DNA from: Rhyacophila brunnea
Taxonomy: Eukaryota; Arthropoda; Insecta; Trichoptera; Rhyacophilidae
Direction of reading: 5' to 3'
Assembly: GCA_022495005.1 (NCBI GenBank)
Contig: JAGYXB010000617.1
Coordinates: 124,001 to 188,000 of the forward strand
Length of the DNA stretch: 64,000 nt
In this document: one piece after another, positions 52,346 to 64,000 of the stretch
Position numbering within the stretch: position 1 is the first letter of the stretch
Layout of the letters: every line of letters begins with the position of its first letter
Notes under the pieces: generated by a model
Seen by the model: only the letters and a program-made list of their open reading frames with translations
Told to the model about the DNA's origin: nothing
The model's database searches: none
Made by a program: the position numbers and the translations under genes

Positions 52346-54049
52346 AAATATCCGGTCACGATGGATAAATGCAAATGCTAGCGTCGCTAACTAGTGGAGA
52401 TGTATCACCCATACGGGGTATTGATCACTCATAACAACACTCGGAATGCTGAACGTAGATAACACCGATATAACTAAAATAAAAGAAAATATTATCATTA
52501 GATGTTGAGTTGGAATTGATATTTCGCAAGCAAAACACAAGGGGGAAGTTTTCTAATAATGTAAAGTAAAAAAAAACATACATAAACTAAGCGCAATAGG
52601 GAATCAATAGAATACTTAATATTATTCCAAAAAGTTTCTTTTGAAACGAGCCCTGGGCCTCATATTTATTTATCATTAAACTGAAGTGTGTGTGGCATCT
52701 GAAGATATATATGGCAATTTACTCGTACAAGTTCCACGGATTATAAAACAATTGCAATTTACTTAAAAGTTCAAGATACCAGGATTATTCTTCGTGAGAG
52801 AGAGAAAAAGATAAGTCAGACAGAAATTTTATTTTCATAGTAATTTTAAACACTAAATTATTTACTATTTTTTATTTATTTAAGTTAAGTATTTTTTCCC
52901 TTGGAACATAAATCAATCCAATGAATATTTATCCCAGCACGAAAAGAGTAACAGAAAACAACTATAAATACGAATCAATTCGATGAAAAATCAAGTTTGA
53001 GAAATTACAATACAATAATACGCGCATCTATTCGATACACTATGCTGCTATAGGCGGCTATCGAGGGTAGTTTATCATATTTATGATATATAAACTGTTA
53101 AAACTGTCTACCTTGCTCTAAAAGTTAACACAGCCAAGAGAGGTGCTACTTTGTTTTCCCATCACCACCTGCCATGTATGTACAGCCGTGGATATGCACG
53201 GCCGCCTTCCATGACGCTATGAATGTGTCTGAAAGAAGTGTTTATAAGTGCTCATTCCGTCCCGAAACGGAGCCGCACGGGACTGATGCTACAACCATGC
53301 ACCGTAGTGCTTAAAGAAGAAAGTTAAGAAAACAAATGCGATGGTGTGTTTAATCTGTGTAGAAAACTTGACTGCAAGTGGATCGAAAAAATAAACCATT
53401 GAAACCACCGACCAAAGAAGTTTTCAAAGTATGAGACGAAGAGAGTTGGCTGGTATAAATTTGAATAAACAGCCCCCGTCCGTATAATTCAAGCTACAGA
53501 TTTCAAAATAGTAGTAGATACGTATAATATACCTACGTCAAACCAAAATAATATTCAAATCGCCGCCATTTTCATGGAGAAATCTTCAGTTTATTTTTGC
53601 GTTCCATTTTCAATTTATGGAACGCATAATTTTACACTGGGTCCATCTGTTGACGTAAAAATTGAAAATATAATGGACTCCATATTATTGCGTTCTATTT
53701 TCAAATATATTAAAAAAAAAAAAAAACTTAGTTATAAAAAATACGGTATAGCAACAAAAAAATCCATCAGAGATGTTGATGTTATAGAAAACCTATATAA
53801 TAGACATGTCCAGCGCGTTGATTGCAATCACATAACAATCACATAAAATCGTAAATAATAGTAGGTAATTAAGTAGGTAATTAAAGCATGTTTTTATATT
53901 GTTATCAATTCGGCTATACCAAAATCGTTCTGCAATCGTTTTCAAATGTTGGAATAATAATATATGTAACAAGTTCGTAATATTATTCCCCGAGTCCTAA
54001 ATAGTAGGTACCTACCTATGTACCAATTTGATTTATTACGTACGTAGTA
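52346..54049. other. Unassigned DNA
   Basis: 53150-53320 is less AT-rich (CACGGCCGCCTTCCATGACG, CCCGAAACGGAGCCGCACGG), with no recognised frame. 53580-53700 contains two imperfect hairpins around GCGTTCCATTTTCAATTTATGGAACGC. The 90-codon ORF at 53574-53846 is not recognised. Confidence 0.4.
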
Positions 54050-54480
54050 ATATCGCGGTTACCGTGTCGAATTATAATTTCGTGGGTCCCGGTTCGAATC
54101 CCAGGCCAGGCAAATTTACAATGTGTTGTTTTTAATGTGTTTGGACTAGTTACTAGAAGATGGACAAGTGTCAAAACATCAATTTATCGTAAAAAATAAA
54201 ATTTGCTAATACCTACAATCTCAACACTGTTGGGATCAGACATGGTTAAAAAAAATGGAAGACCAAATATTTTCTTGATGTAATGAATATGTATGTAAGT
54301 ACATACTTAAATATCAAATACACGTGACGTTTTTCAATGTGTGTTTGGACTCACAGGTCGAGCCATATAAGTGAGCAACATCTATCTCTCGTAAAAAAAA
54401 TATGAAGAATACTCCATGTGCTGCGGCCAAATTTCACATCGGATTGTTGTGCCGATGAAAAAAAAATATCAATATAAAAA
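54050..54480 (+). mobile_element. tRNA-derived SINE-like element
   Basis: A clear polymerase III B box, GGTTCGAATCC, lies at 54090-54100, preceded by a degenerate tRNA-like head (CGGTTACCGTGTCG...TAATTTCGTGGGTCCC). The head is about 70 bp and the body is unrelated to tRNA. The element may end in the A-rich GATGAAAAAAAAATATC near 54470. Too diverged to be a functional tRNA, since the acceptor and D arms do not pair. Confidence 0.5.
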
Positions 54481-54668
54481 TATTTTATTTTCCAAAGGTA
54501 TTGACAAATAAACAACTCCAATGGTGTAATTCTAATAAACGTGAAATATCTTTATTGGTTGCAATTTAATTTTATTGCCTAAATTTATTGAAACAAAACG
54601 GACACGCCTCTCGAATTTTGGGCCAAGAAAACAATAATTTTATATTTCAATAATACCTAGGCACCTAT

Positions 54669-54692
54669 ACATATATATATATATATATATAT
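54669..54692. repeat. (TA)n microsatellite
   Basis: Uninterrupted AT dinucleotide run. A shorter one lies at 9592-9609. Confidence 0.9.
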
Positions 54693-56012
54693 TCTAGTGA
54701 TACATTTTTTAGTTTTAGTTTGCGAGGCATTCGTATTGTACTGTACATGCTTACCTAGAAAAGCACTGACATTATTGTATCGACCTATTTCTCTCGGTGT
54801 CTATCTTCTATAGAAAATTGGCGACCAAATATACATACATCTCTCTATACTAGGTCAATCGTATCATATCACCAGGGAACACAGACATAATGGGAAGTGC
54901 AGCTGTTACAGGGTTTAATTCTTGAGTGTAGAGAAATAATATGGGATAAACTTAAACACGTGTTGAAGAATGTTATTTTCAATAGCTACGTCTGTATATT
55001 ATGCATTAAAGAAACGGTTTCCAAACTGGGCGCGAAAAGTATGACCGTCATAAAGTAATAAACCGAATCCTGCTTCAAAACCTTTATATATATGGCGACT
55101 GGCTTATCATGTCTATATTATTAAACCGTATTTGCATATCACCAACGCCTTGGACATTGAGTCCACTCACATATATGCATAGTCAAAATCTCTTATATTA
55201 TATAATAATATCCGCATCTATTGTATTCTACCTTTTCCCTGCATTATGAGCTTGACTATATCGTATTTATAATTGCGTATGCAGCTTTACTTTGTCTAGT
55301 GGTAGTTCATGGCTTATTGGTTGGTGTCAAAATCTCCTGCTCTATTATATTCACACTGTCTTCATTAAAAATGTCCCATAAGAAGAAATCTTTTATCCAT
55401 GGACCCTAAACATATTAATTATGACATTAAAGGAAATAAAGGACCCCAGTATAAGTACTAATTTCAATATAAACTAGGCAGACACGGAGGAACAGTACCT
55501 ACAATGAGTATGCATGGAAAAATTAATAGTTCTTGCTTAAACGATTTCTATAAAATGTTTTTTTTACGTTTTAGTCCCTTCATCAAAATAAATTAATGTT
55601 TTGTACGTTTTTATTCAACCATTTCGCTACAAAATAAATTACATGCATATTTACCCGCATACAATTGCATAATTATTTTTTATTGATAACATTCTGACAC
55701 CATTATAAGGAAAATGTCTTCTTTTAGATCTGTGTACTTGAAAAGGTGTGCTTATTCATTACCCACATAATTCCAGGTGTAATATAAATTAATTGATTTC
55801 GTAATCATTCATTACGACACTTACTTAACTTCAGTTTTATAGCTATGGTACTACTACGAATAAATTAATCCGTAAAAAAATGGTACCTAAGGGTTGCAAA
55901 AAATGTCAGTTACTTTTATTCAATACCTGCCAACGATGCAGGAAGTAGCTCACATGATCGATACGCGCGTTTTTTAATGCAAAAAGTACTTTTGCATACT
56001 CCAACTCATGCA
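54693..56012. other. AT-rich DNA
   Basis: A short text near 55060-55105 (GAATCCTGCTTCAAAACCT, TGGCGACTGGCTT) recurs in part at 59560 and, inverted, at 29660 and 61150. Nothing else seen. Confidence 0.4.
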
Positions 56013-56441
56013 TTATTCACAGCTGATAATAGAAAAAAATCGACGGCCATCTTTATAAAAGTCTTTCATTTCCTGTTGATGGAGGCGCTGCTGTTCCAAG
56101 TTTAATTTGAATATTCGTAAAGAATACTTCACCTGCACTTTAATGATACCCGTGTATTGTATGTAATATCTACAATCTTTCGTATGACGTGTCACGTATT
56201 GATAGTTATTCATTTGGATCGGATTTTTGTCAATCTGAATACGTCTTTGCTTAGAAGATATTCCTATCAATAATAAAATACATTGGGTAGGTTCATCACG
56301 GTTACACATATTAGTTGAATTAAGGTATTTAAGCTGCCATTTTTTTTTAATTTGTACCAACGGAAAATCGACAGAGATTCCCTGAACGGTGTACCGCGAG
56401 CGATTGGGAAGTGTCTGCAACACTGTAAACAGTGTAAACAA
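56013..56441 (-). CDS. Hypothetical 142-codon ORF
   Basis: The second-longest open frame outside ZSWIM with an ATG and no clear transposon identity. It contains VQIKKKWQLKYLNSTNMCN and LNLEQQRLHQQEMKDFYKDG, with a basic and Gln-rich C-terminal half. I do not recognise it. No splice or promoter context supports it; in AT-rich DNA a chance ORF of this size is possible. Confidence 0.15.
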   Translation of the reverse strand: MFTLFTVLQTLPNRSRYTVQGISVDFPLVQIKKKWQLKYLNSTNMCNRDEPTQCILLLIGISSKQRRIQIDKNPIQMNNYQYVTRHTKDCRYYIQYTGIIKVQVKYSLRIFKLNLEQQRLHQQEMKDFYKDGRRFFSIISCE

Positions 56442-56775
56442 TGACTGGGAACACCTTCTCTATATCGGAGGACAATTTAAAGAATCATCCACTATTTACC
56501 ACCACATAATTATCTCTCCGTAACCAATCTTCCTTGTTAATGGTCAAGAATTTAAAAAGGCAAACTTGAAAATTTCTTGAACAAGAATTAAACAGCTCTT
56601 TCAAGCATCGACCCAGACAAAAAAAACGTTACGTTCGCCACTTCAAACAAGCGCAGTTTTTGTAAATATTTAGATGACCGTTTTGGTATGGTCACAATAC
56701 TGAAGCTCGATTCTATATAAATAAAAAGGATTGTTATTTTCCATACTAATCGTTGTTTTTTCATTTAAAAATACA
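56442..56775. other. AT-rich DNA
   Basis: Nothing recognised. Confidence 0.4.
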
Positions 56776-57137
56776 TTTTCGAAAAGTGCTTTTATTAGAT
56801 ATTAACAATGTATACAACTAAATACACTTTCTGTAAAAAGGAAGTAAGCCGCAAATGCCAATTTATTATCTAAATTCAGGTTTTAATTGAGCTTTAATTA
56901 AGTTTTAATTTAAGGAAAAAAGCATTTACCCTCAATTTTAATGATTTTCTGTAATAACTTCTTTAATTATTAGTAGATCGAAAAGATATAACACCAAATC
57001 ATCAATCATCATGCACCCAATTTTTGTGCCTATTTTTTTATTAAGATTAAACCAAAATCATTCAAAAAAACGTTTTTTGCTTCTCCTGTAAAATTTGTTC
57101 TGTGTGGGTTACGCCTTTTTTCCTAAACACGGTAGAT
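56776..57137. mobile_element. Inverted-repeat element, copy 2 (left end lost)
   Basis: Colinear with 37580-37945: TTCGAAAAGTGCTTTTATTA, GTATACAACTAAATACA, TTGTTCTGTGTGGGTTAC and the right end TTTTTTCCTAAACACGGTAG. The left terminal repeat is missing. Confidence 0.8.
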
Positions 57138-59616
57138 AAATTATTAAAAATATTCATAAAATAATATGTAATAACAATACATGTTCATTTTATAACAGTA
57201 TTTATATGGTATGTAGGTACCTAAGTAGATCTACTTAACTAACTTGAAAATTAAAAATATAGATACCCATCCTAAGTATATTTTTCTTTCAAACGTTTTT
57301 AGAATTGCACCTAGATGCGTATTAAAGTGTAATTTCAGTTGAATCTATTACATTCCATATTTCGTATTTTGTCGATAGATACACATCTACAATAAATCAA
57401 CAGTAGCATTACGAATAAGTCGCAGAAATATACATTACTATGACGGTACATAATGTGCGTTGTATGACAGTGTCACAAAGCAAACGATTTGTCAAAATGG
57501 AGAGGTAACGAGGCGGGCATAAAAGCCTACCGCAGTGATAAAAACGGCATCCAACTCCCAAATAACCAACATTTTTATACGCAGACGTTAAAATTTCTTG
57601 GCACCAAAATTTAGGGCCTCTTATCTACCTTCTCTAGTTTACAGTTTACATTGGGCTCATAAAAGTTGGGACTAGTGAGGATCCACTATCTTATTCCATT
57701 AGATTAATTCACATAAAAGAGACAGAGATGGAGGGATGTAAACACACGGTGTTCGAGAAATAATATCTACAGAATTCGGAAATTAAAATAAATATTAATT
57801 GAAAGGACAGCTCTTGTAGATTTTTGTATAGATATAGATACAGACCTACAAACTTATCTGGAGAATGGCCAAAATGGAACTACGAACTACCATAGGACGC
57901 CATATTGAAAAACGTCATTTGAATGTAAAATTTTTCCAGTTACGAGTCGTGATTGGGTAGTTTTCGACAGTGGCTCCCCCATTATGTCGGGGTCACCACT
58001 TATAGGGGGGTGGTTGAAGGTTGGATTCTTACCGCCGATATTATAATAGTTCGACGGTTGCGTTGTGTGGGATGTGATATTGGATGGGTCTCATAGACGG
58101 AAACACATTTGGGTGTTTAAATTGTTTTATATTTAGTATAAAGCACAATTATTACGTATTACACAGCAAGATAAAATGAAAGTAAAGGTTTATAATAATA
58201 CTTTTCAATTTAGATAATTTAATGGAACGGACGAGCTGCTCGGAACGTCTACATTTTGGAAACTCTAATTAACACCTGTGTCGTTTCCGTTGCGTTATTG
58301 TCTATGCTCTTTAAACGAGCGTAGACAATAATATGTCAGTTGTAGAGTCCACCTCCAAAAATCCCTGTGGCTGACTACCAATCTACTTGAGTATTCACAA
58401 GTCATGCCAGTATCCAAAAGCTTCCACGATGGAATCAGGTTGGTTTGAAAGGCAGGCCAGGTTGACTCTTCTGGGGCATGCGCAGCATAAGCATTGGATA
58501 TTAATAATGCTCTATGGTTTATATTACATATTTATATAAATCGAATAAAAAAATATAATTATACCTAATACATTTAATAAAAGCAGTTTACTTTAATTGA
58601 ATATAGGCTAAATTTCTCATCCATTTGGCAATACATATACCTAGGACTTTTGACTGTATTGGTATTACTTCAGAAAGCTTATATAAGAAGCAAAACACCC
58701 TGTGACCACTCTCTGAACCAATGACACTCCATCCCGAAGTTATCGTAAAATCTTACAACCCTCAACCCTCCGATTGACAATCACAGTAATCTTGCTCTTG
58801 CACGTGACAGCACGCGTGTACCTAAGGGTAGGGGTGTATGCGTATGGGTACATTACAAAAGATGGCGGACAATCTAAACCTAGTGTCCGGATACGGCTTC
58901 ATTCTGCTGCCTCCGAATTACAATATAAATTCTTGGCTCTAAAATGGATAATATATTAAAATACGCAATATTCTCACACAATCAAGATGTTTTAGTATGT
59001 ACATACACAACAGCGATTTTCTTTGACGCAGATGACGCAATCAACTGTCAGAATATTTAAAAGGGGGGCGTGAAACAGTTTACACTTTAAACTATTAAAT
59101 TATACTAATATGTTAAAAATATGTGTATTTTTCAGAAACAGATTTACCTATGTAGGTACTTGCACACAGCAAAGTAAATCACTAATATTATTATATTGTG
59201 TCATTATTGTCGTCTTCAAAAATAATTGGATAAGGTCTTGTCCACATGGCTTCACCGATTTACCGCGAGTGCATGTGGACACCTCAATGAGGTCACCTGG
59301 ACGTCAACCGCGCGCGACAGTTGTCACGGCACGAGTGCGTGTAGACAGCTCAATAGGTAAAATGTACCTGGAATGATACCTAGGGAAGATATACATACGT
59401 TGTTATTTTTGTAAGTATGTGGATCGTATGAATTTATGGTTTTTATTTTATTTTTTATCGTGGTGGGCCTCGAAATCACTCAACGCTTCGAGCCTCAGAG
59501 ACACTCAGTTGAGGACACTTAGCGCACTTTGGGTCGCTTGACTTTATGGCCTAAACTAAAGTAATAAAGCGAACTCTGCTTCAAAACTACTACCACACCC
59601 GGTAGGGTAAGATCCC
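57138..59616. other. Unassigned DNA
   Basis: 59010-59095 shares GATTTTCTTTGACGCAGATGA and AATATTTAAAAGGGGGGC with 36515-36590. 59230-59370 is less AT-rich. No gene or exon recognised. Confidence 0.4.
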
Positions 59617-60245
59617 TTAAGGGGGTACATGCTCAGCGTAGGTCAAAATGAAGCTTTTGTTCTATTTTCAAAGCATGATCCTGGACATATCTTAAACGTT
59701 GTAGATAATCTATTTATATAATTTTGAAGCCTTATTAGCCTTTATATTTATTTTAAACATTTGATGACTGCATAAAGTATTTTTAATACATAAAATAGTA
59801 TTCTTTTAAACCTCTCGCTCTAATGTTTTAGAATATAGTCATATTTCAGTACATAAATGTGCAGCGGTGTGCACATTTGAAGATAATTCTAAAGATACTC
59901 ATTATAAGCTATGTCTTTGACCATTCAAGTGTGAAAAACATCCTACGAATAATGATTGCTTTATAATAATTATTGACCTAAGAATAAGGTGGTGTTTTTT
60001 TTAAATACGGCATTTCTCTTGGCATTCCCCAGTGGTTAAGCTACAACATACGACCGTAGCCATAAATTGACAAACTATAATTGAAGTAGGGAGTAAAATG
60101 ATGTTAACGCGCGTAGGATAATAAGGCTTCAAAATTATATAAATAGATTATCTATAACGTTTAAGGTACGAGTATGTCCAGGATTATGCTTTGAAAATAG
60201 AAAAAAAGCTCAATTTTGACCCACGCTGAGCACGTCCGCCCTTAA
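59617..60245. mobile_element. Foldback element, copy 2, internally deleted
   Basis: Starts TTAAGGGGGTACATGCTCAG, ends CTGAGCACGTCCGCCCTTAA, with TTAA at both ends in a different outer context from copy 1. The left arm is colinear with the left arm of 28122-29506 but lacks an inner piece, and most of the right arm is lost, leaving only the last 130 bp or so. Confidence 0.85.
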
Positions 60246-60559
60246 TGTACGGCAACAAATTATTGAGTCTATATGTACTATAATTATGGCGTGTGGCGAC
60301 TGGTTTTGCATTTAGACATTATAATTATTAATTAATCCGTTTTTTAACGTAACTGTTGAAAATAACATGTTCTTTTAAGTTTATTTCATAAATTTTGACA
60401 CCCGATATTTTATTCTTGTTACAATCTCACACAGGAGGCAACCAGCTTACATTGTTTGGATTTCCTACGTATACCTAACATTCCGCTGAATATTTTTTTG
60501 TCATCTGGCGTTGCAAAATGATCAACCAATAATGGTAAACATTGCAAAGCCACCATTCC
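60246..60559. other. AT-rich DNA
   Basis: Nothing recognised. Confidence 0.4.
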
Positions 60560-60830
60560 AGTTTATCGGCAGGATTGGTTCGGTTCTGTAGGCGCGCCTC
60601 GTCCTACCAGCATCGGACCGAGCGAGATCAACGAACGACGATAATGCGCGAAGACATTAAACCGGGTAATTGTTTTAATCGCCGTTTTTGCGGACGTTCT
60701 GCAGCGAAATGCGGCGCCGGATGCCCCGTATCGGCAAATGACTGCAAATGGCGGCAATTTCGGGCGCGCACCGGCTCTAGTAACGTCAACCATAATCAAG
60801 TCGAAAATGGTGACGAATTAGGGATTTGAT
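60560..60830. promoter_or_regulatory. CpG-rich patch, possible promoter or first exon
   Basis: Very different composition from the surroundings: many CG dinucleotides (GTAGGCGCGCCTCGTCC, AAATGCGGCGCCGGATGCCC, TTTCGGGCGCGCACCGG). It is open on both strands (plus 60542-60829, minus 60563-60799), which is expected of GC-rich DNA. ATTGG follows at 60828-60832, an inverted CCAAT. I do not recognise either translation. It could be an unmethylated promoter, a 5' exon or a mobile GC-rich fragment. Confidence 0.25.
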
Positions 60831-62660
60831 TGGTCGGGAGATATTTAGCCAGAGTGGTGGTACTCTGCACTAGCGACATCACATTACGTTTTTTTTCGTA
60901 CCTACATCTATTTTACTAAATGACCTGCGATCCTTGGCACCATTATAGACAAATTACACGACCAGTTTGATATCCCGTAAAGAGGGATTTGCGACGCGTC
61001 ATGGATGGCTACCAAACGTGCAAAACATGGGGGAGATCTCAGAGTAAAGACAATATACACATAGAGAGAGCCTATTTTTCGGCAAACTGAAGCCGTGTTT
61101 CTTGCATGTAACGCACAACCACAGAACAGATAAATAAGATAGAAATGTAAAGCCAGTCGCCATAGACCAAGAATCTGAAGCGAGATTTGCTTTATGACTT
61201 AATGACCGTCAGGTTATAAAACCACAAGAAAACCTGCAGGGCTATTGTAATTATAGTGGAACAACTTAATCTTGAAATTGCGCAGATTGCGATATTTTCT
61301 ACTGCGCACGAATTACATAAGGTAAAATTAATTATCGTTAGGTACTTCCGAATGCTCTTACAAGAAGCCTGAACTAAGTAATATTTTCTGTCAAAACTAT
61401 AGAATTTCAAGAGTATGTGGTATTTTTATAGGTAACACGATAATAATACGTTTCCGTTTTTTGCTTGATCCAAAATAATACGGATATCACTCGAGGCGAT
61501 TCCGTACACAAGACGGTTTTCTACAATAATAACATTGGTATCACGCGGCACAAGGTATTTCTTGATTCCAATTACATTCAGACTCCCTAGAATCACGTAT
61601 GACAAGTATAATTATGTTGCATGACATTTGACAGCTCGCGGTTAACGCGGTCATGAGCGGTCGGGTTAGAAAAACATCACGCATGACAGGCTCTCACATC
61701 AAAACTCGTCCGCTTGCAACGTTTCGAATACGTCGATGTGACGTCATCGTTGTTCACAAAACACACGTTATGGAGCTCCCCGCATATTTGTCGAATGCTA
61801 ATGTTTAATTAAAAAAAAAAAAACATCTGCTGTTGCAATCGACAAGTCGCATGTTTCTCGGGCTACGAGTCAAAGACGCCAGGACGCATACAAACGCCTA
61901 CGAATTGGTCATTCCAATCTTGGCTCGCCGATCGCCGCATCTAAATATCTATACGTTTCGAAGGTAATGTGCGAATGTCGATAGGTAAATGTGCGCGGTA
62001 TGCATATGGGACATCGGATCCACATTCTTGGAAGGTTTGATTTCTGGCTGTGCGGGAGACGGGCGAGTTTAGATGTGAGTTCCGACTTAACTTGCCGGGA
62101 GGGATGCGACAGTAACGTCTGCTTCAGATATTATTATCAATTGTCAACAATATTCGCAGGTACCCATTGACTAAATCGTCCAGTTTTCCAAGGCTGAAAT
62201 AGAAACATCAATATTTCACTTCAGATTGTCGAGATTTTGGTTACGACGGAAATCGAAACCGGTCGTGTAATTGGCTGTCCGTCATCACCACTATTTACAA
62301 TGGTGCAGAGTTGAACAACTCTGTCTCGGGTCTTTATTAGAGTGCCGCCAACTGAAACAACACGTTGAAAAATGACCGTTTAAATCACAACAAAATTACC
62401 TACACCAAAAACAACATTTTCGTCTCATTTTCAACTAACAGCGTGGCATATTATTACTCTACATACAACCGAGCATAATCGTCATGAAATTGCTGATGAT
62501 ATAACCACTGTCATGGTGGGTGATTCTAGCTTTTGATATTTTTTATTATTTATTGTTGTGGTCCGTGGATTGCTTCACCATCCCTGCTATTCATATTGAA
62601 CAAGAGTTCATATGAACAGAGCGCGTTATGTGGAAATAATAATATATAGCTTCCCTAGAG
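60831..62660. other. Unassigned DNA, in part CpG-containing
   Basis: 61640-62120 is richer in CG than the average of the window (GTTAACGCGGTCATGAGCGG, ATACGTCGATGTGACGTCAT, the latter with a CRE-like TGACGTCA). No exon recognised. Confidence 0.35.
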
Positions 62661-63096
62661 CAGTGTCCCCCAACCTTTTTACACCTGCGGACCGGTAAAA
62701 AAAGGAAAAAATTTTCGCGGACCACTAATACTGAAATAAAAATTGTTTAAGTAATATTTTTTTAATCTTATATTGTAATAGATGTACATAACTATAACTA
62801 ATAAATATACATATAACAGTCTGATACAATTAAAATTTAACAAAAACAATGGGGTTTTTTTTTCAAGTGAAACCTGCTGTTGCACCTTTGCTAATATATT
62901 GGATATTCTTACGAAGTGCTGCATTCACGTCCAGTCTATTCTTTTGTTTCGATTTTATTGACGAAATGGACGAAAAGCTTTTTCGCATGAATAGGTTGTT
63001 GAAAATGACATTAATAAATTTATAGCTTTACAGCTTAAAGATGGATTGGGCGGCCCGGTACCATTTGATCCACGGACCGGGGGTTGGATACCACTG
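62661..63096. mobile_element. 436 bp non-autonomous hAT element
   Basis: Ends CAGTGTCCCCCAACC and GGTTGGATACCACTG, with the inner GCGGACCGG / ACGGACCGG words usual in this hAT type. Perfect 8 bp flanks CCCTAGAG at 62653-62660 and 63097-63104. The ORF at 62679-62924 inside is non-coding shadow. Confidence 0.95.
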
Positions 63097-63104
63097 CCCT
63101 AGAG

Positions 63105-64000
63105 TGTGGTTGTTGACCACAGATGCTTGTCGAACATCAACACACTGTCAAAACAACGGCTATGACAGGTAGAATGAAAGAGATCATCTGTGAAGAAGGT
63201 GCGGTCGCATTGTATGGGTATTTTTTTCGAACCACCATCATAATCAACATACTAGATGGGAAAAATTATTTTAAATTAAATTCATATTATGTTTCCTGGA
63301 CTCATAGAAGGATTCTTATACCCATTTCAAATGAGGAATTTTGAAGGCAGTTCGATTTTCGAATCGAATAATATTATAGGTAGTGTATGATTGTATTCTT
63401 GTATTGCTAAGTTCATTATTTTCTTCGACCATATGCAATCCCAAAAACAAAATGGCAGCCCGCAGTTTGAAGTAGGTATGTTACTTCGTTTACATAACCG
63501 ACGTGTGCAAGATGTCTCGGTGTTTTACATGCCTATTCATTCCAAAAACAATAAATATTGCTATTATTAATATTAATACTATCGACAGAAGGTACTTGAT
63601 GGAAATTGAAATTAAATTCTAATTGACACACACTGTAAACACACACAGTATGTGTTTGCCTTTTGGTGAGTATACACAGCGCCAGAAGACTTAAATCCAT
63701 TAGAATTCATATTGCTTTTTTTAACCTATATAAAATTGACGAGGAAGAATCTTTCCATTCTTGTTCTCTTCGTCCATTGGCACCCCAGAAATAAAATATC
63801 GGCTAGCGTTCTGATTTGAAGTTGTTATTCTGTTTGTGATTATTCATTCTAAAAACAATGATCAATGTATTGATTTGTCTTATTTATAGTATTATTTCTT
63901 TGATATGGAAATATGTGAGACACGTGAAATTTTAAATGGGAATATAAATGAATGAATATTTAAGTACACATTCAAACCTTATTTTGGCAAGATTATCCTG
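63105..64000. other. Unassigned DNA
   Basis: No recognisable gene. The 73-codon ORF at 63123-63344 is not supported by anything else. Confidence 0.4.

Noticed and set aside
54054..54120. tRNA gene suggested by GGTTCGAATCC
   Set aside because: The B box is good but the arms do not pair and the sequence runs on into a SINE body.

Overview
The window is eukaryotic nuclear DNA, almost certainly from an insect. It is AT-rich (my impression, not counted), has long introns with GT..AG borders, and carries mariner, hAT, pogo-like, foldback and non-LTR elements plus short runs of the arthropod telomere-type repeat (CCTAA/TTAGG). Words such as GTAGGTACCTAC are frequent, as in moths and aphids, but I cannot name the order with confidence. 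I found no bacterial gene, CRISPR array, operon or intact virus.

One cellular gene can be proved. On the minus strand, 27657-44271, fourteen exons encode the C-terminal 1037 residues of a ZSWIM5/6-type protein (zinc finger SWIM domain family). All 13 introns have GT and AG ends and every exon phase fits the next. The N-terminus with the SWIM zinc finger is not recognisable here and should lie upstream, beyond an intron of at least 19.7 kb (44272-64000). Exons 3-4 encode a strongly mixed-charge Arg/Asp/Glu-rich stretch followed by an Asn/His-rich stretch. The first AATAAA lies six bases after the stop codon.

The rest is mostly transposon fossil. 1-9500: mostly unassigned AT-rich DNA with a pogo/Tigger-like MITE, two copies of a GC-ended MITE and one possible short exon at 4893-5124. 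9500-14525: a 5'-truncated, decayed Jockey-like LINE on the minus strand, interrupted by a mariner (12746-14032) and by an unclassified 0.86 kb insertion. 14600-19050: a small hAT element, then a 3.3 kb element with about 570 bp terminal inverted repeats enclosing a frameshifted gene of a family I know only as repetitive and unnamed. 19050-27650: unassigned DNA with two small MITEs and a short palindrome.

27650-44400: the ZSWIM gene, whose introns hold a 1385 bp TTAA foldback element, two copies of one hAT MITE with perfect 8 bp target duplications, a second mariner, a 400 bp inverted-repeat element and a MITE ending a few bases from a splice donor. 44400-64000: the upstream intron or intergenic DNA, with a third copy of the hAT MITE, further hAT elements, an RTE-type LINE tail, a tRNA-like SINE, a perfect 56 bp-arm hairpin, a deleted foldback copy and a CpG-rich patch near 60.6-60.8 kb.
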